A program made the translations under genes and the position numbers. A stretch of 64,000 nt of DNA from Archangium violaceum (GTDB lineage Bacteria > Myxococcota > Myxococcia > Myxococcales > Myxococcaceae). Of this stretch, positions 35,310 through 44,866 are shown piece by piece. The notes below the pieces were generated by a model. It made no database searches, was not told the origin of the DNA, and saw only the letters and a list, made by a program, of their open reading frames with translations. The number at the start of each line of letters is the position of its first letter. Position 1 is the first letter of the stretch. Where the stretch lies: the NCBI RefSeq assembly GCF_016859125.1, contig NZ_CP069338.1, positions 7,565,501 to 7,629,500 on the forward strand, written 5' to 3'.

Positions 35310-37180
35310 CCCAAGCCGCTCTCGGAGGACGGGGGAGACTGCTCCGGATCCTCCACGGGGACTCCGGCCATCTTCAGCACGCGCAACGCATTCGTGGTGT
35401 CCACGACCCCGGCGCGCAGCTTGTAGTCGAACACCATCTTCCCGTTCTCCAGGTGGTCGCGGAAGTGCATGTTCACCACCTTCCCGCCGTGCTCCTCCGC
35501 CAGGTTCGCCAGCGACAGGTCGTGCGTCGTCACTCCGCCGCAGGCCCCCGTCTTCAGCAGCAGGCGCAGCACCTCGCGAGAGGCGATCTGCCGCTCCCGC
35601 GTGTTCGTCCCGAGGAGGATCTCATCCAGCAGGAACAGGGCGTGGCCCTTCGCCGCCACCGCCGCGTCCAGCACGGCCTTGATGCGCTGCACCTCCGCGT
35701 AGAAGTACGACACGCCCCGCTCCAGCGAGTCCTTCACCCGCATGCTCGTCAGCACCTGCAGCGGCGTCAGCGTGAAGGACCGCGCGCACACCGGGGCTCC
35801 CGCCAATGCCAGCACCGAGTTCAGCCCGAGCGCTCGCAGCAGCGTCGTCTTGCCCGACATGTTGGAGCCCGTGAGCAGCAGGGCGCACCCTGGCCCCGGT
35901 AGCTCCACGTCGTTGAGCACCGGCTCGTCCAGCAGCGGGTGGCCCACTCCCGTGGCCTTCACCTTCGGCCCGCCTTCCTCCAGCGTGGGCCAGGTGAAGC
36001 CCGGCCGATCGTACGCGAGCCCCGCCAGGCACGAGAGCGCCTCCAGCTCCGCCAGCGCGTCGAACCAGCCCCGCACCTGCGCTCCGTGCCGCTCCCTCCA
36101 CCGCTCCAGGGCGAATAGCGAGTGGATGTCCCACAGCGTGAAGAGGTGCACGATGGGGTGGAACTGGTGCCGCTTGAACTCCACGAAGGAGTAGAGCCGG
36201 CTGAAGCTCTTCAGGCGGGTCGACACCGGCGCCTCCCCCTCGCGCTGCAGGCCCGACTGCACCCGCCGCAGCTCCGGGTGCTCGAACCGCTCCCGCTCCA
36301 CCCGCTCGAAGACGGGCGCGTAGCGCACGAAGCCGCGCTCGCCCGCGCTCATCCGCTCCTCCATCGCCCGCAGCGGGTTGCGCGTCGCCACCGCCACCGC
36401 GAGCTGCGCCAGCAGGCCGATGTACCACAGCGGCCGGGGCAGCACGTCGAAGCGTCCCAGCACGAAGAGCGCCAACGTCACCAGCGGAAGCACCACCGCC
36501 ACCGGCCTGGCCCACCGGATGGTCGAGAGCGAGGGGCCGCTCTCCGCCCACTGGATGAACAGTCCCGGGTCCGCCTTCTCCCTGGCCACCGTGCGCGCTT
36601 CCACGCACACGTCCTGGCGGAAATCCAACCGCGGCACCAGCTCGCGCGCCGCGCCCTGCCTCGCCCGGACCACCTCCGCCTGCGCCGGCCAGGACAGCCA
36701 CGCCGCGAGCCGCTCCTCGCCCGCCCGGGTCGCCGTTTCGTTCATGAGCTGGAAGACGCTGCCCTGCCCGAAGACGTCCAGGTCCGTCGCGTACAGGTGC
36801 GAGCCCGTCAGGAAGCGCTCGCCCCGCTCGGCGAAGTCGTGCCAGGCCCGGGTCAGCCGCGCCAGTCCGCGCTCGTTGAGCTGCACGTACAGCCGCTGCC
36901 GCTCCTCGCGCAGGAAGACCTGGTGGTGCAGCACCGCCAGCACCCCGTACACGGCCAGCGCCGCCCCGGCCGCCCACCACCACGTCCTCGGCAGCCGGCT
37001 GAACAAAACGAGCAATGCCACCGCGGCGCCCGAGATGAACACCAGGGCGCGCAGGTTGGCGTAACGGGCGCTGACCGCATCCAATCGCTTCAGCTCCGCC
37101 TCGGCGGCGGCGCGGCGCTCGGTGTACGTGCGGTTCGGAGAGGAGGTCTCGGAGGCTGGAGTCATCACGGACGCGCGCAT
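35306..37180 (-). CDS. Membrane-anchored MutS-like ATPase
   Basis: The protein has 624 residues from ATG 37180; an ATG at 37165 is also possible. Two hydrophobic pairs (~48-90: LRALVFISGAAVALLVLFSR; ~225-270: PVAVVLPLVTLALFVLGRFD) anchor it. The C-terminal 190 residues are a MutS domain V ATPase with Walker A TGSNMSGKTTLLRALGLNSV (~436), Walker B ALFLLDEILLGTNTRER and the VTTHDLSLA switch His. It lacks the mismatch-binding domain, so it is not the repair protein. The family occurs in several bacterial phyla with unknown function. It lies upstream of and overlaps the STT3-like gene (ATGA). Confidence 0.87.
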   Translation of the reverse strand: MRASVMTPASETSSPNRTYTERRAAAEAELKRLDAVSARYANLRALVFISGAAVALLVLFSRLPRTWWWAAGAALAVYGVLAVLHHQVFLREERQRLYVQLNERGLARLTRAWHDFAERGERFLTGSHLYATDLDVFGQGSVFQLMNETATRAGEERLAAWLSWPAQAEVVRARQGAARELVPRLDFRQDVCVEARTVAREKADPGLFIQWAESGPSLSTIRWARPVAVVLPLVTLALFVLGRFDVLPRPLWYIGLLAQLAVAVATRNPLRAMEERMSAGERGFVRYAPVFERVERERFEHPELRRVQSGLQREGEAPVSTRLKSFSRLYSFVEFKRHQFHPIVHLFTLWDIHSLFALERWRERHGAQVRGWFDALAELEALSCLAGLAYDRPGFTWPTLEEGGPKVKATGVGHPLLDEPVLNDVELPGPGCALLLTGSNMSGKTTLLRALGLNSVLALAGAPVCARSFTLTPLQVLTSMRVKDSLERGVSYFYAEVQRIKAVLDAAVAAKGHALFLLDEILLGTNTRERQIASREVLRLLLKTGACGGVTTHDLSLANLAEEHGGKVVNMHFRDHLENGKMVFDYKLRAGVVDTTNALRVLKMAGVPVEDPEQSPPSSESGLG

Positions 37181-37329
37181 GCTGGGTCGCCCGGGCGGGC
37201 AGGGCAAGCCCGGAGACGCACGCGGGGCCCGAAAATGCCGAACCCCGGCGCCAGACCCCTCTGGGGGGTAGCGGCCGGGGTCTCGTTCGTGCCCGTCAAC
37301 CGGGGCACGAGGGGACGGCACCTACCTGG

Positions 37330-38076
37330 TCACTTCTCCTTGGAAGCCAGCTTGCGCAGCGCCTTCTGATCACGGATGCAGAGGATGCGGCCCACGTTGC
37401 CCAGCACGCCGTCGCGCTTCATCTCGTTGATGAGCGTGGACACGAACGAGCGGGAGGCGCCCACCAGGTCCGCCAGATCCTGCTGGGTGATGCCGCGCAG
37501 GTCGGTCTCGCCGCCGTGCGGGCAGCGCTCGCCGTGGGCCTCCGCCAGCGTCAGGAGGGTGTCCGCCAGACGGGCGGGCACTTCCTTGAAGGTCAGGCCC
37601 AGCACGCGCTTGCGCAGGGCACGCACGCGCTCGGCGTAGGCGCGGACCACGTCCACCGCCAGGGCCGGACGGGCCTCGAGCTGCGCGCGGAAGTCGCGGC
37701 CCTCGATGCTCCACACCTCGGCCTCACCGGAGGCGATGGCCATCTCCTCCACCGGGGTCCCCTCGGGGCGGAAGAGCTCGCCGAACAGGTCGCCCGGGCG
37801 AAGGATGCTCACCACCGAGCGCGAGCTGTTCTTGCCCAGCCGCATCAGGCGCACGCGGCCGCTCTTGAGCAGGTACACGCGATCCGTGGTGTCGCCGGGG
37901 CGGTAGATGACGGAGTTGTGCGGGAAGGACTCGACCTTGAAGTAACCCTTGAAGTCGATGGCCTCCTGGCCGGGGATCAGCTTGTTCGCCGTGACCAGCA
38001 TTCCGGAGCTGGTGGTCTGGATGGGGGCGACGACGTTGGAGCCGATGGGACCGAGGGGGCGATTGAAACCGTGCAT
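37330..38076 (-). CDS. mrpC: MrpC, Crp/Fnr-family developmental transcription factor
   Basis: The protein has 248 residues. It has a cyclic-nucleotide-binding-type beta barrel (~40-150: DFKGYFKVESF, GDTTDRVYLLKSGRVRLMRL, SILRPGDLFGELFRPEG) and a C-terminal winged helix (GITQQDLADLVGASRSFVST). Length, the N-terminus MHGFNRPLGPIGSNVVAPIQ and the position beside mrpA/mrpB match Myxococcus xanthus MrpC as I recall it. MrpC drives fruiting-body development, activates fruA and represses itself. A sigma54-like promoter and a possible MrpC site lie upstream (listed separately). Confidence 0.93.
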   Translation of the reverse strand: MHGFNRPLGPIGSNVVAPIQTTSSGMLVTANKLIPGQEAIDFKGYFKVESFPHNSVIYRPGDTTDRVYLLKSGRVRLMRLGKNSSRSVVSILRPGDLFGELFRPEGTPVEEMAIASGEAEVWSIEGRDFRAQLEARPALAVDVVRAYAERVRALRKRVLGLTFKEVPARLADTLLTLAEAHGERCPHGGETDLRGITQQDLADLVGASRSFVSTLINEMKRDGVLGNVGRILCIRDQKALRKLASKEK

Positions 38077-38138
38077 GGCGGGTACTCCTGCAGGCGGTTG
38101 AAGGTTGGGTTGCTGTGCTGCGGACGGAACAGTCCCTT

Positions 38139-38154
38139 TCCAAGCTTTGTGCCA
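38139..38154 (-). promoter_or_regulatory. Candidate sigma54 (-24/-12) promoter of mrpC
   Basis: On the minus strand TGGCAC (38154-38149) is followed after 5 bases by TTGG (38143-38140), close to the TGGCAC-N5-TTGC consensus with one mismatch in the -12 box. Transcription would start near 38128, giving an ~50-base leader before the mrpC ATG. mrpC is known to depend on sigma54 in M. xanthus. Confidence 0.6.
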
Positions 38155-38235
38155 ACCCGAACGCTTTTCCCAAGACAGGAAAAACCCTGCAATGACGGCT
38201 ACTTGGCTCTAGCGCCCTCATTTTTTGCCTTTTGA

Positions 38236-38253
38236 GTGTCCGAAACCTGAAAC
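38236..38253. promoter_or_regulatory. Candidate MrpC-binding site
   Basis: GTGTC-N8-GAAAC differs by one base from the GTGTC-N8-GACAC consensus reported for MrpC. It is ~85 bases upstream of the -24 box, consistent with autoregulation. Confidence 0.45.
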
Positions 38254-38278
38254 AGAACGTTCAAACAGTCTGATCAAG

Positions 38279-38295
38279 TTGAACGATTCGTTCAA
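38279..38295. promoter_or_regulatory. Perfect 17-bp palindrome in the mrpB-mrpC intergenic region
   Basis: TTGAACGA-T-TCGTTCAA is an exact inverted repeat. A related GAACGTTC lies at 38255-38262. Sited ~125-140 bases upstream of the sigma54-like promoter, it is in the usual place for an enhancer-binding protein such as MrpB. Confidence 0.5.
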
Positions 38296-38350
38296 TTCGT
38301 GCGGGGCGTTGTCGGGCGCGTGACACTGTCCGAAACGCACCCTTCGGCGC

Positions 38351-39802
<1,452 letters not shown>

Positions 39803-39807
39803 GTTCC

Positions 39808-40812
39808 TCAGGCGGCAAAGGTGAGCGTGAACACCGCGGCCGTGTCGGGGCCGGTCTCGGCGGACACATCGCCCCCCTGGTGCACGAGAACGCGGCGCAG
39901 GGCCGCGAGAGACAGACCCGCCCCCCGGGCCAGGCGGCACTCGAAGGGCTCGAAGAGGGAGTCGCGCTCCTCGTCGGGCAGCGCGCCGGCGGGATCCTTC
40001 AGCAGCATCCTCACGCGTCCCTGGGCATCCGGGAGGATGGACACCTCCACGTTGCCGCCCTCCGTGAGCCCCATGGCCACGTTGAGCAGCACCTGGGCGA
40101 GCACCGGCCGCAGCCGTCCCGCGTCCACCCTCACCCGGGGCACGTCCGGCGCCTCGTCCACGCGCACCTCCACGCGGCGCTCGGCCAGCTCCGGGGCCAC
40201 CATGGCCATGGCCTCCTGCACCAGCGAGCGCGGCGCGTGCTGCTCCAGGTTGGGCGTGCTGTCCCGGCCGTACTCGGACACCAGCCACAGCATCCGCTCC
40301 AGGGTGCGGATCTCCCGGTTGGCGATGGTCAGCCGGCGCTGGTCCCTCTCCGACAGGCCCGTGTTCCGGGCCAGCGTCTGCACCGCCATCTTCACCGAGC
40401 TGAGCGGGTTGCGCAGCTCATGGCTCAGCTGCGAGGCGAGCCCGGAGAGCTGCACCGGGGGAGCGCCCTCGAGCAGGGCGCGCATGTCCACCACCACGGC
40501 GGTGGCCTCGCCCGCGTCCATGCCGAGCGTCAGTCGCAACGGCACCGGATCTCTCGCGCCGAGCGAGACATAGAGGAACTCCACCGCCCGGCCGTCCTGG
40601 CGGGCCAGGGCATCCAGTTGCCGGGCCTTCTCGGCGGTGGTTCCCAGCACCACGTGGAGCGGCCGCTCCATCACTTCCGAAGCGGGGCGGTGCAGCACGG
40701 TCTCACAGTCCCCCTCGGTGCGAGTCACACCCAGGTTGGGGGACCATGAAATCTGTACGGCTTGCAGCAGGTGGAGGTTCATGGGTAGGTACGAAACATA
40801 ACGAGTCGCCAT
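39808..40812 (-). CDS. mrpA: MrpA, sensor histidine kinase
   Basis: The protein has 334 residues and is soluble. Residues ~1-110 hold a PAS-like sensor. The H-box is LASQLSHELRNPLSSVKMAV with His131. The ATPase domain is recognisable but weak (VLAQVLLNVAMGLTEGGNVE, LFEPFECRLARGAGLSLAAL), with poor G boxes. That fits a protein acting mainly as a phosphatase, the role proposed for MrpA in M. xanthus. It is co-directional with mrpB, 5 bases apart, and divergent from the Flp pilin gene. Confidence 0.88.
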   Translation of the reverse strand: MATRYVSYLPMNLHLLQAVQISWSPNLGVTRTEGDCETVLHRPASEVMERPLHVVLGTTAEKARQLDALARQDGRAVEFLYVSLGARDPVPLRLTLGMDAGEATAVVVDMRALLEGAPPVQLSGLASQLSHELRNPLSSVKMAVQTLARNTGLSERDQRRLTIANREIRTLERMLWLVSEYGRDSTPNLEQHAPRSLVQEAMAMVAPELAERRVEVRVDEAPDVPRVRVDAGRLRPVLAQVLLNVAMGLTEGGNVEVSILPDAQGRVRMLLKDPAGALPDEERDSLFEPFECRLARGAGLSLAALRRVLVHQGGDVSAETGPDTAAVFTLTFAA

Positions 40813-40825
40813 CCCTGCTGTCCCC

Positions 40826-40841
40826 CCACATGGCGATGTGG
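40826..40841. promoter_or_regulatory. Inverted repeat upstream of mrpA
   Basis: CCACAT-GGCG-ATGTGG is a perfect 6-bp inverted repeat located 14-29 bases before the mrpA ATG, inside the leader. It could be an operator or an RNA hairpin that limits translation. The regulator is unknown. Confidence 0.4.
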
Positions 40842-41109
40842 TTCTCCTTTAGAATCCGATACTTGGCGCCCTGGTACCCTGTGGGACGGCCCGGGAGGCC
40901 GCCCGACTGTCCGCCAGCTGACGTTTGGAGGCCCCACGCGGGCCCCACGCAGGCCCGACAGGATCCAGGTCCGCGAAATCCCAGGGAAGTACGATCATCC
41001 TCCCGATGACGGATAGAGGGCGAGCAGGGATGCAGGTACCTTACACATCGTCGCACATCGCACGGTGGTGGCCACCCCCGCCATCCGCCCCACACCCAGG
41101 AGACTTCAC

Positions 41110-41367
41110 ATGTCCGCCAACAAGAACCTGAAGAAGCTCAACAAGCGCCGTGGCCAGGGTATGACGGAGTACATCATCATCGTGGCCCTGATCGCCATCG
41201 CGGCCATCGGCGTCATCACCCTGTTCGGCAACAACATCCGCAAGCTGTTCGGCGCCTCCGCCGCGGCCCTCGCGGGTAACGAGAACGTGACCAACGGCGG
41301 CGAGTCCGCGACCCGTCAGCTCCAGAAGAAGTCGCTGGCGAACTTCGGCGAGAACGAGGGTCTCTGA
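41110..41367 (+). CDS. Flp/type IVb pilin-like protein
   Basis: This 85-residue protein starts at ATG 41110 after AGGAGACTTCAC. A short basic leader (MSANKNLKKLNKRRG) precedes QGMTEYIIIVALIAIAAIGV. That is the Flp prepilin pattern, with cleavage after Gly15, Glu and Tyr near mature positions 5-6, and a hydrophobic helix. The polar tail GNENVTNGGESATRQLQKKS is typical of small Flp subunits. No tad assembly genes are in the window. It is transcribed away from mrpA, so the 300-base gap holds both promoters. Confidence 0.85.
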   Translation: MSANKNLKKLNKRRGQGMTEYIIIVALIAIAAIGVITLFGNNIRKLFGASAAALAGNENVTNGGESATRQLQKKSLANFGENEGL

Positions 41368-41385
41368 GCCCTTCGTCGCGAAGTA

Positions 41386-43650
41386 TCACGTGAGGAGCGG
41401 CTCTCCGGATGGAGGCCGCTCTTTTCGTTTGCGGGGGGAGAGCGCGAGGAGCAGCGCGCCCAGGGCCAGCGCGGAGAGCAGCCCTCCCAGGCGGACGCTG
41501 CCCGGGCGGTAGTCGAAGCGGACGGAGTGCGCGCCCGAGGGTACCCGTACCGCGCGCATGACGGCGTTGGCCCGTCGCACCGGCACGGGTGCCCCATCCA
41601 GCGTGGCCTCCCAGCCGGGGTAGTGTGAGTCGCTCAGCACCAGGTAGCCCGGGCTGCACGCCTCCAGCGCCACCTCCACCCAGGACAGGCCCGCGCCCGT
41701 CACCCGCGCCGTCGAGCCCTCGCAGCCGGGACCTTTCAGGGGCTCGCCCTCGGCGAGCAGGGCGGTGTGGCGCAGGGGTTGGGACGGGTCCACGAAGGCG
41801 GCCTGGGCCTCCTCGTCGTCGGCCACCCGCGCGCGGTGCACCACGAAGGCCCTCGGCAGGGCGGTGTCGGAGCGGTAGAGGGTGGGTAACCCCGGCAACG
41901 CGAGGACGGGCACCAGGTCCTCGAAGGGCGGTGGGCCCCTGCGCACGTAGTAGCCCACTCCGGCCAGGTCGAAGGCCGCGCGTGCTCCCGATTCGTAGAG
42001 GGACTCGATGCGCAGCGGCTCCGGCGCGCCGTAGCCCTCGAAGACGCGCAGCCGCTCCTCCATGAAACGGTTGGGCACCAGGGCGTCCCGGCTGAGCGCG
42101 ATGTAGGAGCCCCCCTCGCCAGGAAGTGGCGCGGCCTGGGTGCTCACCGTGGAGGAGACCTCGGTGATCAAATCCGCGGAGAGGTCCACGCTGACGCGGC
42201 CCGCGTACCCGGGAGGAATGGCGGCGGCGAGCCGGGAGGGACGGCGGAGGAACTCGAGCGGCGTGCTGCCCGTGTCTCCCTGCATCAGGTGGAATGCGCC
42301 CAGCTCCACCAGGGCCACCACGGCCAGTGCGCGGCGGACCCGGAGGGAGCGGCCCGGACCCGCGACGGGGAGGATGAATGCCAGGGCTCCCGCGCCGAGT
42401 GCCAACACCACCCAGGGCAGTCCGGCCTCCACGCCGGAGCGGAAGAGGGGAAGCCGGGTCAGGGGCGGACCCACCAACAGCGCGGCGAAGACAGCGGCCA
42501 CCACTCCGGCCACGTGGAGGAGGGAGCGGCGTCCGCGCCGGGCCCTGCGTGAGAGCACATCCAGCCCGAAGGCGGCGAGCACCGCCAGGCAGAACACGGC
42601 GCCGACGAAGTACTTCACCGGGTAGCGGAAGAGATGGAAGGGCGGGAACTGGAGGACGAAGGCCGCCGGGGGGAAGTGTGAGCCGAGGGCCAGCGCGGTG
42701 AGCACGAGGGCGCCCAGGCCGAAGGGCAGCGTCCTTCGTGAGTGCCCGAGTCCGGCGAGCGCCAGGACACAGACGAGGGTACCCAGGAAGAGGACGAGGA
42801 TGAAGAACTGGTCGTCACCCGACCAGTAGAGCGAGCGCGGCTGCTCGGCGAAGGGCCACGCGACCGAGAGGAGCTGTGGCCAGGACAGGGACCACTCGAG
42901 CCGATCCATCCGCCCCGCCCCGCGGGTGGAGTGCCGGGCGAACTCGAGCGCGGGCACGGCCACCACGGCCCCGAGCACGAAGCCCCAGACGATTCCCGCC
43001 CCGGTGGCCACCAACGTGCGCACCTCGCGCCGCGCGGCGAGGGCCACGGCGAGGGCGAGCGGGGCCTGCCACAGGAACGTCTCCGGAGAGCCCGCGAGGA
43101 AGGCGAGTCCCGCGACGAGGGCCACCTGCGCGACACGGCGAGAGGAGGGCTGGAGCGCGGCGCGGCGCGAGGCCAGCAGGAGCAGGCCCGTCCACGCGGC
43201 GGCGCTGGCCACGTTCTGCTGGGCGGCCAGCACGGCGAAGGGCTGCGAGAGCGCGAAGGCGGCGGAGCCCAGCAGGGCGGCGGGGCGGGAGGCGCGCAGG
43301 TGCCGCAGCAGGAGGAAGGTGCCCACCGCCGCGATGACCACGTGCAGCAGGTGCTGGAGGGTGAGGCCGAGCTCCGGCCCCGCGAGCAGCACGGTGAGGA
43401 GCCGCGGCGGGTAGAGGACCTGGGAGTACAGGGTGGCGGCGAACGGCTGCCCGAGCCGGAGATAGGGATTCCACAGGGGCAGCTCCCCGGCCCGCAGCGC
43501 CTCGAGGAGGAAGGCGGAGTCCGGGATGAAGATGCGGAAGGCGTCCCGTCCGGCCAGCATCCGGCCCTGGAGGACGGACCGGTACACGAGGGCCATACCC
43601 GCGAGCAGCCCCAGCCAGGGTCCGAGCCGTCCGCGGACCTCCGGGCGCAT
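41386..43650 (-). CDS. YfhO-like polytopic membrane protein
   Basis: The protein has 754 residues from ATG 43650; a longer in-frame extension would cover the preceding gene and is rejected. It has about a dozen membrane helices, a periplasmic loop containing GRDAFRIFIPDSAFLLEALR and LWNPYLRLGQPFAATLYSQV, and a C-terminal beta domain with VLSDSHYPGWEATLDGAPVP. This matches the GT-C-like YfhO family, implicated in glycosylation of cell-wall polymers. Its start overlaps the stop of the upstream membrane gene (TGATG). Confidence 0.87.
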   Translation of the reverse strand: MRPEVRGRLGPWLGLLAGMALVYRSVLQGRMLAGRDAFRIFIPDSAFLLEALRAGELPLWNPYLRLGQPFAATLYSQVLYPPRLLTVLLAGPELGLTLQHLLHVVIAAVGTFLLLRHLRASRPAALLGSAAFALSQPFAVLAAQQNVASAAAWTGLLLLASRRAALQPSSRRVAQVALVAGLAFLAGSPETFLWQAPLALAVALAARREVRTLVATGAGIVWGFVLGAVVAVPALEFARHSTRGAGRMDRLEWSLSWPQLLSVAWPFAEQPRSLYWSGDDQFFILVLFLGTLVCVLALAGLGHSRRTLPFGLGALVLTALALGSHFPPAAFVLQFPPFHLFRYPVKYFVGAVFCLAVLAAFGLDVLSRRARRGRRSLLHVAGVVAAVFAALLVGPPLTRLPLFRSGVEAGLPWVVLALGAGALAFILPVAGPGRSLRVRRALAVVALVELGAFHLMQGDTGSTPLEFLRRPSRLAAAIPPGYAGRVSVDLSADLITEVSSTVSTQAAPLPGEGGSYIALSRDALVPNRFMEERLRVFEGYGAPEPLRIESLYESGARAAFDLAGVGYYVRRGPPPFEDLVPVLALPGLPTLYRSDTALPRAFVVHRARVADDEEAQAAFVDPSQPLRHTALLAEGEPLKGPGCEGSTARVTGAGLSWVEVALEACSPGYLVLSDSHYPGWEATLDGAPVPVRRANAVMRAVRVPSGAHSVRFDYRPGSVRLGGLLSALALGALLLALSPRKRKERPPSGEPLLT
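41395..41427 (+). terminator. Rho-independent terminator of the Flp pilin gene
   Basis: GAGCGGC (41395-41401) pairs with GCCGCTC (41415-41421), followed by TTTTCGTTT. It sits 27 bases after the pilin stop and overlaps the 3' end of the convergent YfhO-like gene. Confidence 0.65.
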
Positions 43651-44816
43651 CAGCTCGAGAAGCCCAGCCGGCGCAGCATCACCCGGCGGATGCTCGGGAG
43701 GCGGAAGCGGTAGATGAGGGCGTCCGCGAAGTAGTGGGAGAGCACCACGGCGAGGCTCAGCGTGGTGAGTCCACGCAGCACCACGTGCGACCGCAGATCC
43801 GTGGCCGCGGCGCTCACCGTGCCATGGGAGGCCCCGGCGATGAGCAGGTGCACCACGCCCAGCGCCAACAGCGGCAGCATGGACAGCACCATCAGCGGCC
43901 ATATCCAGGCGCGGCTCACGCGGGAGGGCGCATCCCCCTCGCGCGGCTCCATCATCTTGGCGGTGAGCAGGTAGTACTCCAGGCCGTGCAGACCGGGCAG
44001 CATCACGTTGCCCCAGCCAGGGAGCACCAGGGTGAGCCCCGTGGCCACGGCCACGGTGAGGAGGTAGAGCACCTTGGGCCCACTGGCCGCTCCGGAGCGC
44101 AGCAGCGTGCGGAACAGCAACCCGAAGTAGCCGAGCCACACCAGGAGCATCACCGCCATCGCCCCATGGGGCAGGGGCGTGCCCTGGTGGATGTCCAGGT
44201 ACGGCGTGTCACCCGGGAGGGCGGTCTCGGCGACGAAGAAGAGGCGCACCAGGACCAGCGTCAGCATCAGCGGGACGAACGCCTGCTGGAGCCGCCGCTC
44301 GAGCGGGACGGGCGCGGGCAGCCCCGACTGGGAACCGCGCAGGGTGTGCAGCGCCCAGAAGCCCTTGCACTGCGAGAGGATGTGGTGCAGCCCGAGCACG
44401 TTGAAGAGGACGCTCACCACGTAGGAGTAGCCCGTGGAGTCCACGTAATAGAAGGTGAACAGCAGCGCGGCCACCCCGAGCATCCCGAGGCTCCCGAGCA
44501 GCACCATCCGCGGCTGCCGGGGCTCCGCGGTGAGCACGTCCCGGTGCACCGCGAAGAGCAGGAAGGTGAGCACCACGTGGGTGCCGTTGCCGAGCAGGTA
44601 CTGGGCCGTCCAGATGGCCATCCGGTTGACCGGACCGCGCACCGGCTGGGCCAGCGCGGTGCTCACCATCCAGGCGATCACCGTGAGGGCCAGCGGCACC
44701 AGCAAGAGGAGGGCGTCCCTCCGGGGAGAGAAGAGCCACAGCCCTCGGAAGGAGAGGCTCCCGGCGGGGGCGGCGGACGGCGGGGTCAGCACGGCGGAGG
44801 GGCTCGACGGCATCAT
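43650..44816 (-). CDS. Polytopic membrane protein of unknown function
   Basis: The protein has 388 residues with about nine membrane segments (LLLLVPLALTVIAWMVSTAL, VVLTFLLFAVHRDVL and others). Conserved-looking histidines lie in or near the membrane (NVLGLHHILSQCKGFWALH, LHGLEYYLLTAKMM, VVLSHYFADALIYRFRLPSI). The final HYFxDxxIYR pattern recurs in uncharacterised membrane proteins of this phylum. His-rich membrane sites suggest a metal-dependent enzyme, but this is a guess. The gene is coupled to the YfhO-like gene. Confidence 0.8.
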   Translation of the reverse strand: MMPSSPSAVLTPPSAAPAGSLSFRGLWLFSPRRDALLLLVPLALTVIAWMVSTALAQPVRGPVNRMAIWTAQYLLGNGTHVVLTFLLFAVHRDVLTAEPRQPRMVLLGSLGMLGVAALLFTFYYVDSTGYSYVVSVLFNVLGLHHILSQCKGFWALHTLRGSQSGLPAPVPLERRLQQAFVPLMLTLVLVRLFFVAETALPGDTPYLDIHQGTPLPHGAMAVMLLVWLGYFGLLFRTLLRSGAASGPKVLYLLTVAVATGLTLVLPGWGNVMLPGLHGLEYYLLTAKMMEPREGDAPSRVSRAWIWPLMVLSMLPLLALGVVHLLIAGASHGTVSAAATDLRSHVVLRGLTTLSLAVVLSHYFADALIYRFRLPSIRRVMLRRLGFSS

Positions 44817-44866
44817 CGCACCGGGAGTGTACCAGATGTCGTCCCGAGTCCCACCGGGGTCGGGTT

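Noticed and set aside
43651-44139. N-terminal extension of the YfhO-like gene to 44139
   Set aside because: The extension would overlap most of the upstream membrane protein gene; the start at 43650 overlaps that gene's stop by one base (TGATG) and gives a normal N-terminus.
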